Origin: CAYVKM01 sp964452045
Lineage (GTDB): Bacteria; Calditrichota; Calditrichia; RBG-13-44-9
Assembly: GCA_964452045.1 (NCBI GenBank)
Contig: CAYVKM010000054.1
Coordinates: 1-25,379 of the forward strand
Length of the DNA stretch: 25,379 bases
Reading direction: 5' to 3'
This document shows, in pieces, positions 24,916 to 25,379 of the stretch (position 1 is its first letter; each line of letters begins with the position of its first letter). Both the position numbers and the translations under genes were made by a program. Under the pieces are notes generated by a model. It was not told the DNA's origin. It did no database searches and worked only from the letters and a program-made list of their open reading frames with translations.

Positions 24916-25308
24916 AAGATTTCTCAAGAATTTCTTAAATTCCTCTCATTCTTTTTTCTGGATAAGATATTACTTTGCAGGTAACGAGAGGAAAAGGTGT
25001 CTTAATAAATATAAACATAATCTGTGTTTCAAGGAAGATCGATTAATGAAATTGTTTTTCCGCCAATGGATTGAAGGTACTTTTAATTTGTTACATTATC
25101 TCCTGAAACAAATCCAATTCCCAATATCTAATTTATCTCTCCCGGCATTTATCCAAAAATGGTACCCGAGCGTACATAATAGAAATTTGCCATACTTTAA
25201 AGCAATTTTGTGCTTTTCAGGTTCCTTTGAAAATAATCCGGGAAATTTTCATCGGAATGCGGATCAAGAAAATTATTGTTAATTAAATATCATCATAAGA
25301 GGAAATTT
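24916..25308. other. divergent intergenic region between the large regulator gene and the uppS-like gene
   Basis: These 393 bp separate two diverging genes and should carry both promoters. An 11-bp inverted repeat, AAGAATTTCTT (24926-24936), sits just upstream of the regulator start and could be an autoregulatory site. AAGAGG (25297-25302) is the ribosome-binding site of the uppS-like gene. No promoter hexamers stood out with proper spacing on either strand. The only open frame is the doubtful plus-strand ORF at 25046-25282. Confidence 0.6.
25046..25282 (+). CDS. doubtful 78-residue ORF upstream of uppS-like gene
   Basis: An ATG with AAGGAAG about ten bases upstream opens 78 codons ending 26 bp before the uppS-like start. 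The product is rich in Phe, Asn, Ile, Leu and Gln with no recognisable motif, no clear signal peptide and no membrane helix pattern, which is what translated AT-rich leader DNA tends to look like. Its placement on the strand of the next gene and its plausible ribosome-binding site are the only points in its favour. Confidence 0.2.
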   Translation: MKLFFRQWIEGTFNLLHYLLKQIQFPISNLSLPAFIQKWYPSVHNRNLPYFKAILCFSGSFENNPGNFHRNADQENYC

Positions 25309-25379
25309 ATGAAAAATCAGGAAAGCAGCCAAATTCAGGAAGGATTACATGTTGCCATTATCATGGATGGTAATGGCAG
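25309..25379 (+). CDS. uppS: isoprenyl (undecaprenyl) diphosphate synthase, 5' fragment
   Basis: Only the first 23 complete codons are present before the window ends. They include LHVAIIMDGNG, the start of the cis-prenyltransferase motif HxAIIMDGNxRWA, whose Asp is the catalytic and Mg-binding residue (Asp20 here). The family extends farnesyl diphosphate with isopentenyl units to make the C55 lipid carrier for peptidoglycan and surface glycans. AAGAGG lies six bases before the ATG. The motif position, about 20 residues from the start, is normal for UppS. The rest cannot be assessed. Confidence 0.85.
   Translation, partial: MKNQESSQIQEGLHVAIIMDGNG

Noticed and set aside
1..25379. CRISPR array, tRNA or rRNA genes, insertion sequences, integrase or attachment sites
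   Set aside because: No regularly spaced repeats, no tRNA-like cloverleaf, no transposase motif and no flanking direct repeats were seen in the intergenic regions.

Overview
The window comes from a diderm (Gram-negative-type) bacterium of moderate GC. It carries lipoprotein-export genes (LolC/E and LolD), a secreted protein with a TonB C-terminal domain, and exported proteins. The lysyl-tRNA synthetase has the motif-2 wording FDGVFEF...[21 protein letters not shown], which I associate with the Bacteroidota/Chlorobiota/Calditrichota (FCB) side of the tree. A KSB1/Calditrichota-like organism is my best guess, at low confidence. Many starts are GTG or TTG, and gene ends often overlap.

Layout. 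(1) 66-3431, minus strand: a three-gene overlapping operon of a secreted beta-helix/TonB_C protein, a deoxynucleoside kinase and a GT4-type glycosyltransferase. (2) 3578-12995, minus strand: a five-gene chemosensory operon in the order REC protein with N-terminal helical module, CheY, CheW, MCP with tandem HAMP, and giant CheA-REC hybrid. This is the gene order of the type IV pilus systems pilG-H-I-J-(K)-chpA of Pseudomonas and taxP1-Y1-W1-D1-AY1 of Synechocystis. No CheR or CheB is present. A good sigma70-like promoter (TTGACA, 17 bp, TAAATT) with a 12-bp palindrome in its spacer lies upstream. (3) 13363-19011, plus strand, divergent from the chemosensory operon: lysS, lolC/E, lolD, recG. (4) 19012-19188: a convergent gap rich in hairpins. 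(5) 19189-24915, minus strand: a small four-helix membrane protein, an aldo/keto-reductase-fold protein with its catalytic tetrad apparently lost, a RimJ-like acetyltransferase, an unrecognised exported protein, and a large regulator. (6) 24916-25379: an upstream region, a doubtful small ORF, and the first 23 codons of an undecaprenyl-diphosphate-synthase-like gene cut by the window edge.

The most unusual item is the gene at 22338-24915. It is interrupted by a 100-N assembly gap and therefore looks like two genes. Both flanks stay open up to the gap, so I read it as one protein: an OmpR-type winged helix, a STAND-type NTPase, and a polytopic membrane domain of about 6-7 helices. That would be a ToxR/CadC-like membrane-bound regulator with an NTPase switch in the middle. 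Other points worth checking are the long acidic linker with embedded amphipathic peptides in the REC protein, the three His-bearing Hpt domains plus degenerate Hpt-like segments in CheA, and the beta-helix/TonB_C fusion.
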